This document shows positions 35,429 through 47,003 of a stretch of DNA of 64,000 nt, in pieces; positions within the stretch are counted from its first letter, which is position 1; every line of letters begins with the position of its first letter. The stretch is from positions 186,001-250,000 of the forward strand of contig JADKFR010000005.1 in assembly GCA_016717345.1 (NCBI GenBank), written 5' to 3'. Origin of the DNA: Propionibacteriaceae bacterium (GTDB lineage Bacteria > Actinomycetota > Actinomycetes > Propionibacteriales > Propionibacteriaceae). The notes beneath the pieces are model-generated. The model had not been told where the DNA came from. It searched no databases and was given only the letters and a program-made list of their open reading frames with translations. The position numbers were made by a program, and so were the translations under genes.

Positions 35429-36061
35429 ATGGACCTGCGGCACGAGCGCAAGAGCTATGAACGGGCGGAACTGGACGAATCCCGGCTCGCTGACCGGCCG
35501 CACGCGGTGTTCGAGCGGTGGCTCGACGAGGCGCTCAAGGCTGCGGTTCCCGAACCCACGGCGATGACGGTCGCCACCGTCGGTGCCGACGGGCGCCCGT
35601 CCACCCGGGTCGTGCTGCTCAAGGAGAGCGGGCCCCAGGGGCTGGTCTGGTACACCAACTACCGCTCCCGCAAGGGCCGCGACCTGGCCGTCAACCCGAA
35701 CGCCGCCCTCCAGTTCCACTGGGTGGAGCTGGAGCGGGTCGTTCGGGTCGAGGGGACGGTCGCGCGCGTGAGCGCCGCCGAATCGGACGCCTACTTCGCC
35801 ACCCGTCCGCTGGATTCCCGGATCGGTGCCTGGGCCTCTCCGCAGAGTGAGGTGATCAGCTCCCGAGCCGTGCTGGTGGCCAACGCCGCGCGGTTCTCCG
35901 CCCAGTTCGGCCTGAGGCCGCCGCGGCCTGAGCATTGGGGTGGCTACCGGTTGAGCCCCCTGGCCTGGGAGTTCTGGCAGGGACGCAAGAGCCGTCTGCA
36001 CGATCGCGTCCGATTCCGTCTTGAGGGCGAGAGGTGGGTCAAGGAGCGCCTCGCGCCCTGA
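35429..36061 (+). CDS. pdxH: Pyridoxamine 5'-phosphate oxidase
   Basis: This 210-residue FMN enzyme oxidises pyridoxamine/pyridoxine phosphate to PLP. Conserved segments: [24 protein letters not shown] near the FMN site, [26 protein letters not shown], and the C-terminal [22 protein letters not shown] that contacts substrate. ATG at 35429 begins the family N-terminus. It follows folP2 by 22 bp on the same strand. Confidence 0.95.
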   Translation: MDLRHERKSYERAELDESRLADRPHAVFERWLDEALKAAVPEPTAMTVATVGADGRPSTRVVLLKESGPQGLVWYTNYRSRKGRDLAVNPNAALQFHWVELERVVRVEGTVARVSAAESDAYFATRPLDSRIGAWASPQSEVISSRAVLVANAARFSAQFGLRPPRPEHWGGYRLSPLAWEFWQGRKSRLHDRVRFRLEGERWVKERLAP

Positions 36062-36574
<513 letters not shown>

Positions 36575-37189
36575 TCAGAGGCCCGGGACGCCCAGTTGTC
36601 GCAGCTCCCACCTCAGCTCGCCGTAGGTGCTGAGCATCGAGAAATGGACGGCGTGCAGCCCGGCGAGTCGAGCCCCGCGCACGTTCTCCCGCATGTCGTC
36701 GACGAACACGGCCTCGTCGGGTTCCACCCCGAGGACGTCGACGATGTGGGTGAAGTAGGCAGGATCCGGCTTGGCCAGGCCGACCTGCCAGGACTGGAAT
36801 TGGGCATCGAAGTGCCGGTCGTAGGGCAGGTTCCGCTGCATCCAGCCGCCCCGGTAGGACTGCTGGTTGGTGGCCAGGGCCGTCAGCACCCCGGTGGCCC
36901 GCACCTGGTCGACGAGGGTGAGCATCCGTTCGTCCGGATCGATGCGGCACCAGACCTCCAGCACGTCGGCGAAGGTGAGGTCGAGGCCACGTTCGGCCAG
37001 GAGGTCCTCGATCAGCGGGCGCAGGTCGGCCTCGCCGGTCAGGGTGCGTCGCTCGACCATGGTCGCCCGGACGAAGAAGCCGGGACCGCCCAGGCGTGCC
37101 ATCTCGCGCAGCCAGCCGTGACGGGGGTACTGGACGACCCCGTCGGCGTCCACCAGCAGGGCCTTGATCGGGCGGGTCGCGCGGGTCAC
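36575..37189 (-). CDS. HAD-superfamily hydrolase
   Basis: This 204-residue protein has HAD motifs: LLVDADGVVQ (motif I, first Asp in DADG), LATNQQ (motif II, Thr), GLAKPDPAYF (motif III, Lys) and VFVDDMRENV (motif IV). The family acts mostly as phosphatases; substrate unknown. GTG at 37189 follows TGGAGCC. The stop is only 30 bases from the low-complexity block. Confidence 0.88.
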   Translation of the reverse strand: MTRATRPIKALLVDADGVVQYPRHGWLREMARLGGPGFFVRATMVERRTLTGEADLRPLIEDLLAERGLDLTFADVLEVWCRIDPDERMLTLVDQVRATGVLTALATNQQSYRGGWMQRNLPYDRHFDAQFQSWQVGLAKPDPAYFTHIVDVLGVEPDEAVFVDDMRENVRGARLAGLHAVHFSMLSTYGELRWELRQLGVPGL

Positions 37190-37248
37190 GGCTCCATGAT
37201 CCTCCCGACCGGGTCGGGACAGCCAGCCGCGCCTCGTCCGGAGCGTGC

Positions 37249-39141
37249 TCAGGCGGGGTTGAACTCCCCGCGGTCGGAGACCGCCTGGTGCGGGGTGAAC
37301 GCCGCTTCCAGTGAGCGAGCCGCGCCCTTGTCCGCCGACAGCGCGAGGGCCGCATAGATCTGGAGGGCTTGCGAGACCACCCGATCACGATGCTGGGGCT
37401 TCCAGCCGAGGCCGTTGCGCCGGTGTCTCCGGCGTTCCAGCTCCTCGTCGCTGACCAGCACGTTGATCGACCGGTCGGGGATCGAGACCTCGATCTGGTC
37501 GCCGTCCTCGACCAGCCCGATCGTGCCGCCGGAGGCCGCCTCGGGGGAGACGTGACCGATCGACAGCCCCGAGGAGCCGCCGGAGAACCGTCCGTCGGTG
37601 ATCAGGGCGCACTTCGGGCCGAGCCCGATCCCCTTGAGGTAGGCGGTCGGGTACAGCATTTCCTGCATGCCCGGGCCGCCCTTGGGGCCCTCGTAGCGGA
37701 CGACGACCACGTCGCCAGGCACGATCCGGCCGCCCAGGATCGCTTCGACCGCCTCCTCCTGGGACTCGCTGACCTTGGCGGTGCCGCGGAACACCCACTG
37801 ATCGGCGGGGACGCCCGCGGTCTTGACGATGCAGCCGTCCGGGGCGAGATTGCCCTTCAGGATCGCCAGCCCACCCTCCACGGTGTACGGGGTGGCCACC
37901 GAGCGGATGCAGCCGTGCTCGGCGTCGGTGTCGAGAGTGTCCCAACGGTTGGTGGAACTGAAGGCCTCGATGGTCCGGACGCCTCCCGGGGCGGCGTGGA
38001 ACAGTTCGATCGCCTCAGGGGTTGCTGATCCGCCCCGGATGTCCCAGGTGGCCAGCCAACTGGTCAGGTCGGGGGAGTGGACGGCGTGCACGTCCCGATC
38101 GAGCAGGCCGCCGCGATCCAGTTCGCCGATGATGGCCGGGATCCCGCCGGCGCGATGGACGTCCTCCATGTAGTAGGTCGTGGTGTTCGGGGCAACCTTG
38201 CAGACGCACGGGGTCACCCGCGAAATGGCGTCGATGTCGTCGGAGTCGAAGTCGACACCCGCTTCGTGGGCGGCAGCCAACAGGTGCAGCACCGTATTCG
38301 TGGAGCCGCCCATGGCCACGTCCACGCGCATCGCGTTGGCGAACGCCTCACGGGTGGCGATCGACAGGGGAAGGACGGAGGCGTCCTCCTGGTCGTACCA
38401 GCGCTTGGCGATGTCGACGACCAGCCGGCCGGCGTTGAGGAAGAGGTCCTTGCGGGCCGAAGCGGTGGCCAGCGTCGAGCCGTTACCCGGCAGGGCGAGC
38501 CCGATCACCTCAAGCAGACAATTCATCGAATTGGCCGTGAACATGCCCGAACACGACCCGCAGGTCGGGCAGGCGTTCTGCTCGATGGTGGTCAGGCTCT
38601 CGTCAGAGACGGCCGGGTCGACGGCCTTGACCATGGCGTCGATGAGGTCGAGCCGGGTGGTCGCCACGCCGTCCGAGATCTGGGCCTTGCCCGCTTCCAT
38701 GGGCCCGCCGCTGACGAAGACCGTCGGGATGTTGAGCCGCAAGGCGGCCAGCAGCATGCCCGGGGTGATCTTGTCGCAGTTGGAGATGCAGACCAGGGCG
38801 TCGGCGGCGTGCGCGTTCACCATGTACTCCACGGAGTCCGCGATCAGCTCGCGGCTCGGCAGCGAGTACAGCATCCCGGCGTGGCCCATGGCGATCCCGT
38901 CATCGACGGCGATGGTGTTGAACTCGCGTCCCACGCCTCCCGCTTCAGCGATCGCGCCGGCGACCAGCGAGCCCATGTCCTTGAGGTGGACGTGTCCGGG
39001 CACGAACTGGGTGAAGGAGTTGGCGATCGCAACGATCGGCTTGTCGAAGTCGTCGTCGGTCATGCCGGTGGCCCGCCACAGGGCGCGGGCGCCGGCCATG
39101 TTCCGGCCGTGGGTGGAGGTCCGGGAACGCAGTGCGGGCAT
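37249..39141 (-). CDS. ilvD: Dihydroxy-acid dehydratase
   Basis: This 630-residue enzyme carries out the third step of valine/isoleucine synthesis. Iron-sulfur and active-site segments are clear: cysteine in [29 protein letters not shown], and the C-terminal [19 protein letters not shown]. Length matches the E. coli-type (about 615) form. ATG at 39141 has AAGGGAAG upstream. Divergent from the aminotransferase gene. Confidence 0.96.
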   Translation of the reverse strand: MPALRSRTSTHGRNMAGARALWRATGMTDDDFDKPIVAIANSFTQFVPGHVHLKDMGSLVAGAIAEAGGVGREFNTIAVDDGIAMGHAGMLYSLPSRELIADSVEYMVNAHAADALVCISNCDKITPGMLLAALRLNIPTVFVSGGPMEAGKAQISDGVATTRLDLIDAMVKAVDPAVSDESLTTIEQNACPTCGSCSGMFTANSMNCLLEVIGLALPGNGSTLATASARKDLFLNAGRLVVDIAKRWYDQEDASVLPLSIATREAFANAMRVDVAMGGSTNTVLHLLAAAHEAGVDFDSDDIDAISRVTPCVCKVAPNTTTYYMEDVHRAGGIPAIIGELDRGGLLDRDVHAVHSPDLTSWLATWDIRGGSATPEAIELFHAAPGGVRTIEAFSSTNRWDTLDTDAEHGCIRSVATPYTVEGGLAILKGNLAPDGCIVKTAGVPADQWVFRGTAKVSESQEEAVEAILGGRIVPGDVVVVRYEGPKGGPGMQEMLYPTAYLKGIGLGPKCALITDGRFSGGSSGLSIGHVSPEAASGGTIGLVEDGDQIEVSIPDRSINVLVSDEELERRRHRRNGLGWKPQHRDRVVSQALQIYAALALSADKGAARSLEAAFTPHQAVSDRGEFNPA

Positions 39142-39472
39142 CGTTGACTTCCCTTGTGGATTCGTACGCCCAGCCTACGACGCCGCTCTGGTCTGCCCAA
39201 GCGGCTGCCCGGAGGCGCTGGCGCACCTCTCGGCCGCTGACAGGCTGAGGGCGTCCGGCGCTCAGCCTGAACATCGTCTGAACGGATCCCCCTTCTCGGC
39301 ACTGCATTCCTGAAAGAAGTCCTGGAAAAGCCTAATCGGCGTTCGATGAATTGCGCGATATGGGCAAACCTGCCTATTCATCACCTATTCCCGGAAACCG
39401 TTCGCGGCTTAGGATGTTGGTATTGCGGACGACCGGGGGGTTTCCGCGCCATGGTCTTACCAGGAGGGGCTA
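39142..39472. other. Divergent promoter region upstream of the polycation cluster
   Basis: No gene. The part from about 39300 to 39430 is clearly richer in A and T than its surroundings, as expected of a promoter/leader. A TAGGAT at about 39411-39416 could be a -10 box, but I see no matching -35 box. AGGAGG at about 39462 is the ribosome site of the aminotransferase. Confidence 0.45.
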
Positions 39473-40753
39473 ATGACCACAATCACTGTGTCGACCGCGC
39501 TCTCGACTTTCGACCAGCTGGAATCCGCGGCCCGCAGTTATTGCCGCGGATTCCGCCATGTGTTGACGTCGGCGGCGGGGAGCATCGTCCGGGACAGTAC
39601 CGGACGCGAGTACATCGACTTCCTGGCCAATGCTGGGGCCCTCAATTACGGGCACAACGATCCGGACCTCAAGGCCGCGTTGATCGACTATCTGCTGGAG
39701 GACGGCATCACCGCGTCCCTCGACCTGCACACCAACGTCAAGGCTGACTTCCTGGCGACCTTCGATCAGTTGATCCTGGCGCCCCGGGGGCTGGACTACC
39801 GCGTCCAGTTCACCGGCCCGACCGGCACGAACGCCGTCGAGGCCGCCTTGAAGTTGGCTCGCAAGGTGACCGGTCGTACCAACGTGATCGCCTTCACCAA
39901 TGCGTTCCACGGCGTCACCGCCGGCTCGCTGGCGGCCACCGCGTCCAGCCACCACCGGATGGGCCCCGAGCAGGGCTTGCACGGGATCACCAGGATGCCG
40001 TACGAGGGGTTCATGGGCGCAGGCTTCGACACCAGCGAGTACCTGCACCGCATGCTGCACGACCCCTCCTCGGGCATCGATCGCCCGGCGGCGATCATCC
40101 TCGAAACCGTCCAGGGTGAGGGCGGTCTCAATGTCGCCTCGACCCCGTGGCTGCAGCGGATCGCGGGGATCGCCCGCGAGCACGGGGCATTGCTCATCAT
40201 CGACGATGTCCAGGCCGGCTGTGGGCGCACGGGCAGCTTCTTCAGCTTCGAGGGGCAAGGGGTGACCCCCGACCTCGTGGTGCTGTCGAAGTCGCTGTCC
40301 GGGTTCGGGCTGCCGATGGCGCTGCTGCTGATGCGTCCCGACATCGACATCTGGTCACCGGGGGAGCACAACGGAACCTTCCGGGGCAACAACCATGCCT
40401 TCGTCACGGCGACCGCCGCGCTCCGCAAGTTCTGGTCGGACGCCGCCTTCACCGCCGACGTGGCACGGCGCTCCGGCATGGTTCGACGCAGCCTCGCCGA
40501 GATCGCCGAGGTGACCCCGGCCGCCCACGTGAAGGGTCGCGGGATGATGCAGGGCATCGACATGGGTGATTCGGCGCGGGCCGCCTCGATCCGCCAGCGT
40601 TGTGTCGAGCGCGGGTTGCTGATCGAGTGCAGCGGCTCGTGGGACGAGGTCGTCAAGGTGATGGCGCCGTTGACCACTCCCGATGACCTCCTGGAGGCCG
40701 GCCTGACCATTCTGGCGGGGGCGGTCGCCGACGAGTACCGCCAGCTGGTGTGA
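39473..40753 (+). CDS. Diaminobutyrate--2-oxoglutarate aminotransferase (EctB-like)
   Basis: This 426-residue class III PLP enzyme is closest to EctB: FLANAGALNYGHNDP, FTGPTGTNAVEAALKLARKVTGR, IIDDVQAGCGRTG, and the PLP lysine in VVLSKSLSGFGLPMALLLM (about residue 272). EctB makes L-2,4-diaminobutyrate from aspartate semialdehyde and glutamate. No ectoine acetyltransferase (EctA) or synthase (EctC) is nearby; instead a Pls-type synthetase follows 31 bp later. The likely job is therefore monomer supply for a diaminobutyrate polymer. ATG follows AGGAGGGGCTA. Confidence 0.9.
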   Translation: MTTITVSTALSTFDQLESAARSYCRGFRHVLTSAAGSIVRDSTGREYIDFLANAGALNYGHNDPDLKAALIDYLLEDGITASLDLHTNVKADFLATFDQLILAPRGLDYRVQFTGPTGTNAVEAALKLARKVTGRTNVIAFTNAFHGVTAGSLAATASSHHRMGPEQGLHGITRMPYEGFMGAGFDTSEYLHRMLHDPSSGIDRPAAIILETVQGEGGLNVASTPWLQRIAGIAREHGALLIIDDVQAGCGRTGSFFSFEGQGVTPDLVVLSKSLSGFGLPMALLLMRPDIDIWSPGEHNGTFRGNNHAFVTATAALRKFWSDAAFTADVARRSGMVRRSLAEIAEVTPAAHVKGRGMMQGIDMGDSARAASIRQRCVERGLLIECSGSWDEVVKVMAPLTTPDDLLEAGLTILAGAVADEYRQLV

Positions 40754-40784
40754 GCGGGATCCCGGTGGAGCAGAGGCCCATGAG

Positions 40785-43700
40785 ATGCACGATGCAGTGG
40801 TGGCGGCAGGGACGCTGAGTCGCAACGCCGATGTGCTGGTCGACCCCAGGTACGACCAGCACATCCGGTGGCAGCCGGACCAACGGCTCGACCACCTCTT
40901 CGAGGCGCAGGTCGATCGGCTCCGGGAGGCCGGACGGGCCGAGCAGGTGGCGGTGGACGCCGAGGACGTGTCCTACGCCTACGTCGAACTCGAGGCGCGC
41001 GCCAACCAGGTGGCCCGCCACCTGGCCACGCACGGCGTCCGCTCCGGAGACCGGGTGGCGCTGCTGTGCGATCGGGGGGTCGACTCCTACCTCGGGATGT
41101 TGGCGATCCTCAAGTTGAACGCGGCCTACGTTCCGCTCGACGCCGGGTTCCCTCCCGACCGCCTGGCCTACATCTGCGCGGACGCGGGCGTCCGGACGGT
41201 CCTCACCCACTCCCGGCTGCGGGGCCTGCTGGCCCAGGCCGAGGCGTCGCTGGTGTGCCTGGATGAAGCTGCCGGCGAGATCGCCCGGCACAGTGCGGAA
41301 CGGCTGGAGGCTGCGGAGAAGGGCGAGCCGATCAGCGACTTGGCCTACCTGATCTATACCTCCGGAACGACCGGACGCCCCAAGGGCGTGGCCATCGAAC
41401 ACGCCAGCATCTGCAACTTCGTCCAGGTGGCCGCCGAGGTCTACGGCGTCCGTCCCGACGACCGGATCTACCAAGGGATGACGGTCGCCTTCGACTTCTC
41501 CGTGGAGGAGATCTGGGTGCCCTGGATGGTGGGCGCGACGCTGGTCCCGAAGCCGGGCGGGACCGCGTTGGTGGGACGTGACCTGCTGGACTTCCTGGTG
41601 GCGCGGCGGGTGACCGGGCTGTGCTGCGTGCCGACCCTGCTGGCCACCCTGGACGAGGACGTTCCGGGGTTGCGTTTCCTGCTGGTCTCGGGTGAGGCCT
41701 GCCCCCAGGACCTGGTCGGGCGCTGGCACCGTCCTGACCGGCGTTTCCTGAACGTCTACGGACCCACCGAGGCCGCGGTGACGGCCACCTGGACGCCGCT
41801 GCACCCGGACAAGCCGGTGACCATCGGCGTGCCGCTGCCCACGTACTCGATCGTGGTGCGCGACCCCGAGACCGGTGCCATCGTGCCCCGCGGGTCGATC
41901 GGCGAGATCTGCATCGCAGGCGTCTGCCTGGCCGCCGGCTACCTCAACCGGCCGGACCTGACTGCGAAGGCGTTCATCGAGGCCCCGCTCCCGATCCCGA
42001 ACAACCCGTCCGGACGGCTCTACCGGACCGGCGATCTGGGTCGGGTGGACGAACACGGCCAGGTGGAATACCACGGTCGCATCGACCTGCAGGTCAAGAT
42101 CCGCGGCTACCGGATCGAGCTGACCGAGATCGAATCCGTCCTGATGCAGGTCAACGGGATGGCTGCGGCGGTGGTCGAGCCCTACCGTCCCGAACCGGGC
42201 GTCGTCGAACTGGTCGCCTACTACTGCCGTCGTTCCGGCGCCGGACCGCTGGACCCGCGGGAGTTGAAGCAGGCCCTGCGGGACCGGGTGCCCGGCTACA
42301 TGGTGCCCGCCTACTACGAGGAGCTGGACGAACTGCCGCTGCTCCCCCAGCAACAAGGTCGACCGGAAGCGGCTGCCCGCGCCCGACCTCAGCCGCCGGC
42401 TCACCGCGACCGATCATTTCGAGGCCGCCGACACCCCGCTGGAGCAGCGCCTGGCCGACGTCCTGGCCGAGGTGCTGCGGCTGGACAAGGTGTCGGTGGC
42501 GGCCCACTTCTTCGATGATCTGGGCGCCAACTCGTTGCTGTTGGCCCGGTTCTGCTCCCGGGTGCGTGAGATCCCGGGCAGCCCGGCTCCGGCCATGAAA
42601 GACGTCTACCTGCACCCCAGCGTCCGGTCGCTCGCGGCCGCGCTGGAGGCCGGCGAGAGCCAGGACCGACAGGCCGCGTCCGAGTCGGTGACCTTCCCGG
42701 CCACCCTCGACGCCCCGCCGGACGTCAGCACGGCCCGGTATGTCGGCGCCGCCCTCATCCAGCTCGTGATGTTCGCCGGCTACTGCTGGCTCGCCGCCCT
42801 GGTGACGACCTACGGCTGGACGTTGCTGGCCGACGCCGCCACCCCCGGCGAGTTGTACACGGCCTCGCTGGGCTTCTCCCTGGCGACTTTCGGCTTCCTG
42901 CTGGTCTTCCCGATCCTCGCCAAGTGGGTACTCGTGGGGCGCTGGAGCGAACGTGAGATCCGGGTCTGGAGCCTCGCCTACCTGCGGTTCTGGTTCGTCC
43001 GGATGCTGCTGCAGATCAACCCCGCCCGACTCTTCGCGGGCACCCCCGTCCTGCCGCTCTACCTGCGGCTGCTCGGCGCTCGGATCGGACGCGGGGTGCT
43101 GATCCAGTCCAACGCGATCCCCGCCTGCCCCGACCTGTTGACCATCGGGGCCGGCACCACCATCTCCCGGGGGGTGAGCTTCAACTGCTACAAGGTCGAG
43201 GCGGGGGTGATCCGCACCGGCCGGGTGACGATCGGGCACAGCGCGTTCGTCGGTGACCAGGCGCTCCTGGACATCAACACCGCGGTCGGGGACGGGGGCC
43301 AACTCGGTCACACCTCCGCGTTGCTGCCGGGGCAGCGGATCCCGTCCGGCGAGCACTGGAACGGCGTGCCGGGACGAGTCACGGACGAGGACTACGCCCG
43401 CGTCCCCACCGGGACGGTCAAGGCGTCACGCGCCTGGCTCTATGGGCTCAGCAAGCTGCTGGTCCCGGTGGCGGTCGTCGCCCCGATCAGCATCTGGGTC
43501 ACGGTGAACCTGGCCGGCCAGTTCCCGGACCTGTCCGACGTCGTGCTCGGCCATCCCCAATTCGCCTGGGCGGACTGGCGGACGGTGCTCCTCGCCTTCG
43601 CCGGGCTGTTCTTCCTGTATTTCGGCGGGCTCCTGATGTCGTTGTTGTTCGTGTGGACGATCCCGCGGTTCTTCAACCTTTTCCTCAAGCCCGGAATTGT

Positions 43701-45813
43701 CTATCCCCTCTACGGTTTCCGCTATTTCTGCCTGCGGGCCGTGCGGCGGATGACCAACGGGCGTTTTATCGGCCTGTTCGGTGACAGCAGCTACATCACC
43801 GGGTATTTGTCACGCCTGGGCTATCGGCTCAAGCCGATCATCCAGACCGGCACCAACTTTGGAATGGTCGTGAGCCACGACGTTCCGTACCAGGTGACCA
43901 TCGGGAGCGGGACGATGGTCTCCGACGGGCTCAACCTGGCGAATGCCGAGTTCTCCAGTACCTCGTTCAGGGTGCGGCCGACGGTGGTCGGGCGCAACGT
44001 CTTCGTCGGCAACGGCGTGGTCTTCACCCCGGATGCCAAGGTCGGCGACGACTGCCTGCTGGCCAGCCATGTCCTGCTGCCGCTGTCGGGGGAGGTCCGC
44101 AGTGGCGTGGGACTGCTCGGCTCGCCGGCGTTCGAGATCCCGCGGGCCGTCGATCGCGACCGCAGTTTCAGCGACGTGTCGAGTTCGCCGGTGCGGTTGG
44201 CCCAGGCGCTGCGGGCCAAACGCCGGTTCAACACCACCACGATCGTCTGGTTCCTGCTGAGCCACTGGTTCTTCGCCGCCCTGACGACGATGCTGTTCGT
44301 CGGCGCCGTCGACCTGCTTCCCGGGTACGGCCCGGCGATGTTGGCCGGCCTCTACTTCCTGTGGCCGCTGCTCGGGGCGCTGTACTTCACGGTCATCGAG
44401 CGCGCGATCTACGGCTTCAAGCCGATGCAGCCGCAGTTCTGCTCGATCTACGACCCCGTCTTCTGGCGCCACGAGCGGTTCTGGAAGCTGGGCGTGGGCG
44501 GCCTGTCGATCGTGTCCGGCACACCCTTCGCGAGCTGGGTCTGGCGGTCGCTGGGGGTGAGGGTGGGCCGTCGGCTCTTCGACGACGGCGGCCTGGTCAT
44601 CGAGAAGTCGCTGACCACCATCGGCGACAACGTCACCATCAACGCCGGGGTCACGTTGCAGGCGCACTCGCTGGAGGAGGGGGTCTTCAAGTCCGACCGG
44701 ATCACCATCGGGGACGGGTGCACGCTCGGTCCGGCCGCCTTCCTCCACTACGGCACGCGGGTCGGTCACGGTGCGGTGATCGAGACGGAGTCCTTCCTGA
44801 TGAAGGGGGAGGACGTCCCCGCCGGGCAGCGGTGGTACGCCAATCCGGCGCGCCCGGTGCCCGCCTTGGTGCCGGCACCGGTGGCCGAGGCCAGCATCAG
44901 CGATGCCCCCGTCGACGTGCCCGACTCCGGCCTCAGCGAGGCGCCGGCCCACCTCGCCGACCCCAGCGAACTCGTGGACGCGGCGTTGGTGCTGCAGCCA
45001 CGGCGGGCGCTCCTGGTCACCGAGCCGGAGGGTCTGCTCGGTCGGCTGCGGGCACCTGCGTCCGAAGGGCTGTTCGCGGGCTTCGGTGTCGACGTCCACC
45101 TGCTGTCCGTGGCGGCCTGCCGGGCTCACGCGGCGGAGGTGGAAGCGCTGCTGACGGCGTCGGAGCGGGCGGAGGCATCGACGATCCGAGCCTCGGAGCG
45201 CCGGCTGAGGTATGTCACCACGCGGGCTCTGATTCGTCAGCTGGTACCGGGTGCGGCGCGCGGGGGGGATGTCTTCCTCACCACGGCTGCCGGCGGCCGT
45301 CCGATCGTGCTCGGCGTGGCTGATCCGCCAGCGGTGAGCCTGGCCTACTCCGCTGACCTGATCGGCATCGCCCTCTCGCGGGACGCGGCGCTCGGGTTCG
45401 ACCTGGCCCGTCTGAGCGAGGCCGACGATGGTGCCATCCCCGGTGCGGTCTCCCTGGAGGAACAGCGGGTGCTGTCGCTGATGCGCAACGGCGCCCGGGC
45501 TGCGGAATTCGTGAGGCTGTGGACGATCAAGGAGGCGGCTGCCAAGTGCCTGGGGACGGGAGCCTCGGAGCGTTTCGACGAACTGAACACCGTCGTGGGG
45601 CTACGGCGAGGGGGCGACGATGAGTTCGACTACACCTCGGGTCGGCTCCGCGACCTGCGGCTGCGGCAGGCGCAGTGGGGGACGGGTGACAGCAGGCACT
45701 GGCTGACGGTGGCGGTGTCGGGGCGCGGGGTGGCACCCGCTCCTATTCGCCCAGGCCGGTTCCCAGTTTCCGTGCCGCCTCGATCCACTCGTGGTACAGG
45801 GGGACCAGCTTGA
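40785..45813 (+). CDS. Pls/PosA-type membrane non-ribosomal peptide synthetase with C-terminal PPTase domain (one-base frameshift)
   Basis: Corrected for one extra C in the C5 run at 42344-42348, this encodes about 1,675 residues. The adenylation domain (about 40-520) has [41 protein letters not shown] and KIRGYRIEL. The carrier domain has the phosphopantetheine serine in [10 protein letters not shown] (about Ser583). A membrane part follows, with helices (from about 650) alternating with three left-handed beta-helix acetyltransferase-like domains (about 750-870, 995-1120, 1250-1360). This is the Pls architecture of epsilon-poly-lysine synthetase, which joins one amino acid through side-chain amides. 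Residues about 1400-1650 look like an Sfp-type phosphopantetheinyl transferase ([15 protein letters not shown]). The correct frame after the break reads [15 protein letters not shown]. The 3' end overlaps the convergent pfk gene by 71 bp. Confidence 0.88.
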
Positions 45814-46879
45814 CCTTGCCGGCCACCTCGCCCAACGGAACGAGTTCGGTGTTCTCGCCGCGGGCGGCAACCATCACCCCGAATTCGGAGTGCGCGACGG
45901 CGTCCGCGGCGGCGGTGCCCAAACGGGTGGCCAGAAGCCGGTCGGCCGCGCAAGGGGTGCCGCCGCGCTGCACGTAGCCCAGGATGGTCACCCGGGACTC
46001 CAGCCCGGTGGCGGCCTCGAGCTCCCGGGCGAGCTTGAACGTGTGCTCCCGCTGGGAATCCTCCACGTGGGCCAGATGAGTCTTCGCGGCGCGGATTGCT
46101 TCGGGGGTCTTGGCAGCCTTGACCAGCAGCAGGGCCGCTTCGTAGTCCGCGGCGTCTGAGCGGTCCCGGGCGCCCTCGGCAACCGCCACCACGCTGAAGT
46201 TGCTGCCGCGTGAGGTGCGTGCCTTGATGGTCTCGGCCACCGCCTCCACCGAATAGGGGATCTCGGGAAGCAGGATGATGTCCGCCCCGCCGGCGATCCC
46301 GGCCCCCAGCGTCAGCCAACCCGCGCGATGCCCCATGATCTCGGTGAGGATGATCCGGTGGTGGCTGTGCGCGGTGGAGTGCAGCCGGTCGATCGCCTCG
46401 GTCGCGATCTCCATAGCGGTGGCGAACCCGAAGGTGGTGTCGGTGCAGGCGATGTCGTTGTCGATGGTCTTGGGCAGGGTGATGACGTTCAGCCCGGCCT
46501 CGGCCAGCCGCATCGCGTTCTTGGCCGTCCCCCCTCCGCCCAGCAGGACGAGCCCGTCCAGGCCTTCCTTCTCGTAGTTCTCGACGACCTGGGCGCGCAT
46601 GTCGCGCAGTTCACCGTCGACCACCATGCGATGCACCTTGTCCCGGCTGGTCGACAGGATCGTCCCTCCGATCGTCAGGATGCCCGACAGCGCCTTGCCG
46701 TCCAGGACGGTGTAACGGTTCTGGACCAAGCCGCGGATCCCGTCCCGGAAGCCGATGAGCTCCATGCCGTAGTGGCCGATCGCCGCCTTGCCGAAACCGC
46801 GAATGGCGGCGTTCAAGCCGGGGCTGTCCCCACCGGCGGTGAGGATGCCGATTCGTTTCGTACCGCTGGGCGTGGTCAT
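45743..46879 (-). CDS. pfkA: 6-phosphofructokinase (group III, ATP-type signature)
   Basis: This 378-residue enzyme phosphorylates fructose 6-phosphate. It has [46 protein letters not shown] and [10 protein letters not shown]. At the donor-selecting sites (E. coli Gly104 and Gly124) it has Gly and Lys. PPi-dependent enzymes carry Asp and Lys, while ATP-dependent actinobacterial group III enzymes carry Gly and Lys, so ATP is the likelier donor. ATG at 46879 is clear from the domain start; GAAGGAGCCACG precedes it. Its 3' end overlaps the convergent synthetase. Confidence 0.9.
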   Translation of the reverse strand: MTTPSGTKRIGILTAGGDSPGLNAAIRGFGKAAIGHYGMELIGFRDGIRGLVQNRYTVLDGKALSGILTIGGTILSTSRDKVHRMVVDGELRDMRAQVVENYEKEGLDGLVLLGGGGTAKNAMRLAEAGLNVITLPKTIDNDIACTDTTFGFATAMEIATEAIDRLHSTAHSHHRIILTEIMGHRAGWLTLGAGIAGGADIILLPEIPYSVEAVAETIKARTSRGSNFSVVAVAEGARDRSDAADYEAALLLVKAAKTPEAIRAAKTHLAHVEDSQREHTFKLARELEAATGLESRVTILGYVQRGGTPCAADRLLATRLGTAAADAVAHSEFGVMVAARGENTELVPLGEVAGKVKLVPLYHEWIEAARKLGTGLGE

Positions 46880-47003
46880 CGTGGCTCCTTCGCGCTGGGG
46901 CTTCAGGCTACGACTCCCGGCAGGGACGCGGAAGGCTCCCGGGAATCTCGGGGGTGACCAGGCATAATTCACCGCAAGGACCGGGGGAGCAGGGGGGAAG
47001 GCG

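Noticed and set aside
39473..40753. Ectoine biosynthesis
   Set aside because: Only an EctB-like enzyme is present; no EctA or EctC, and a Pls-type synthetase follows.
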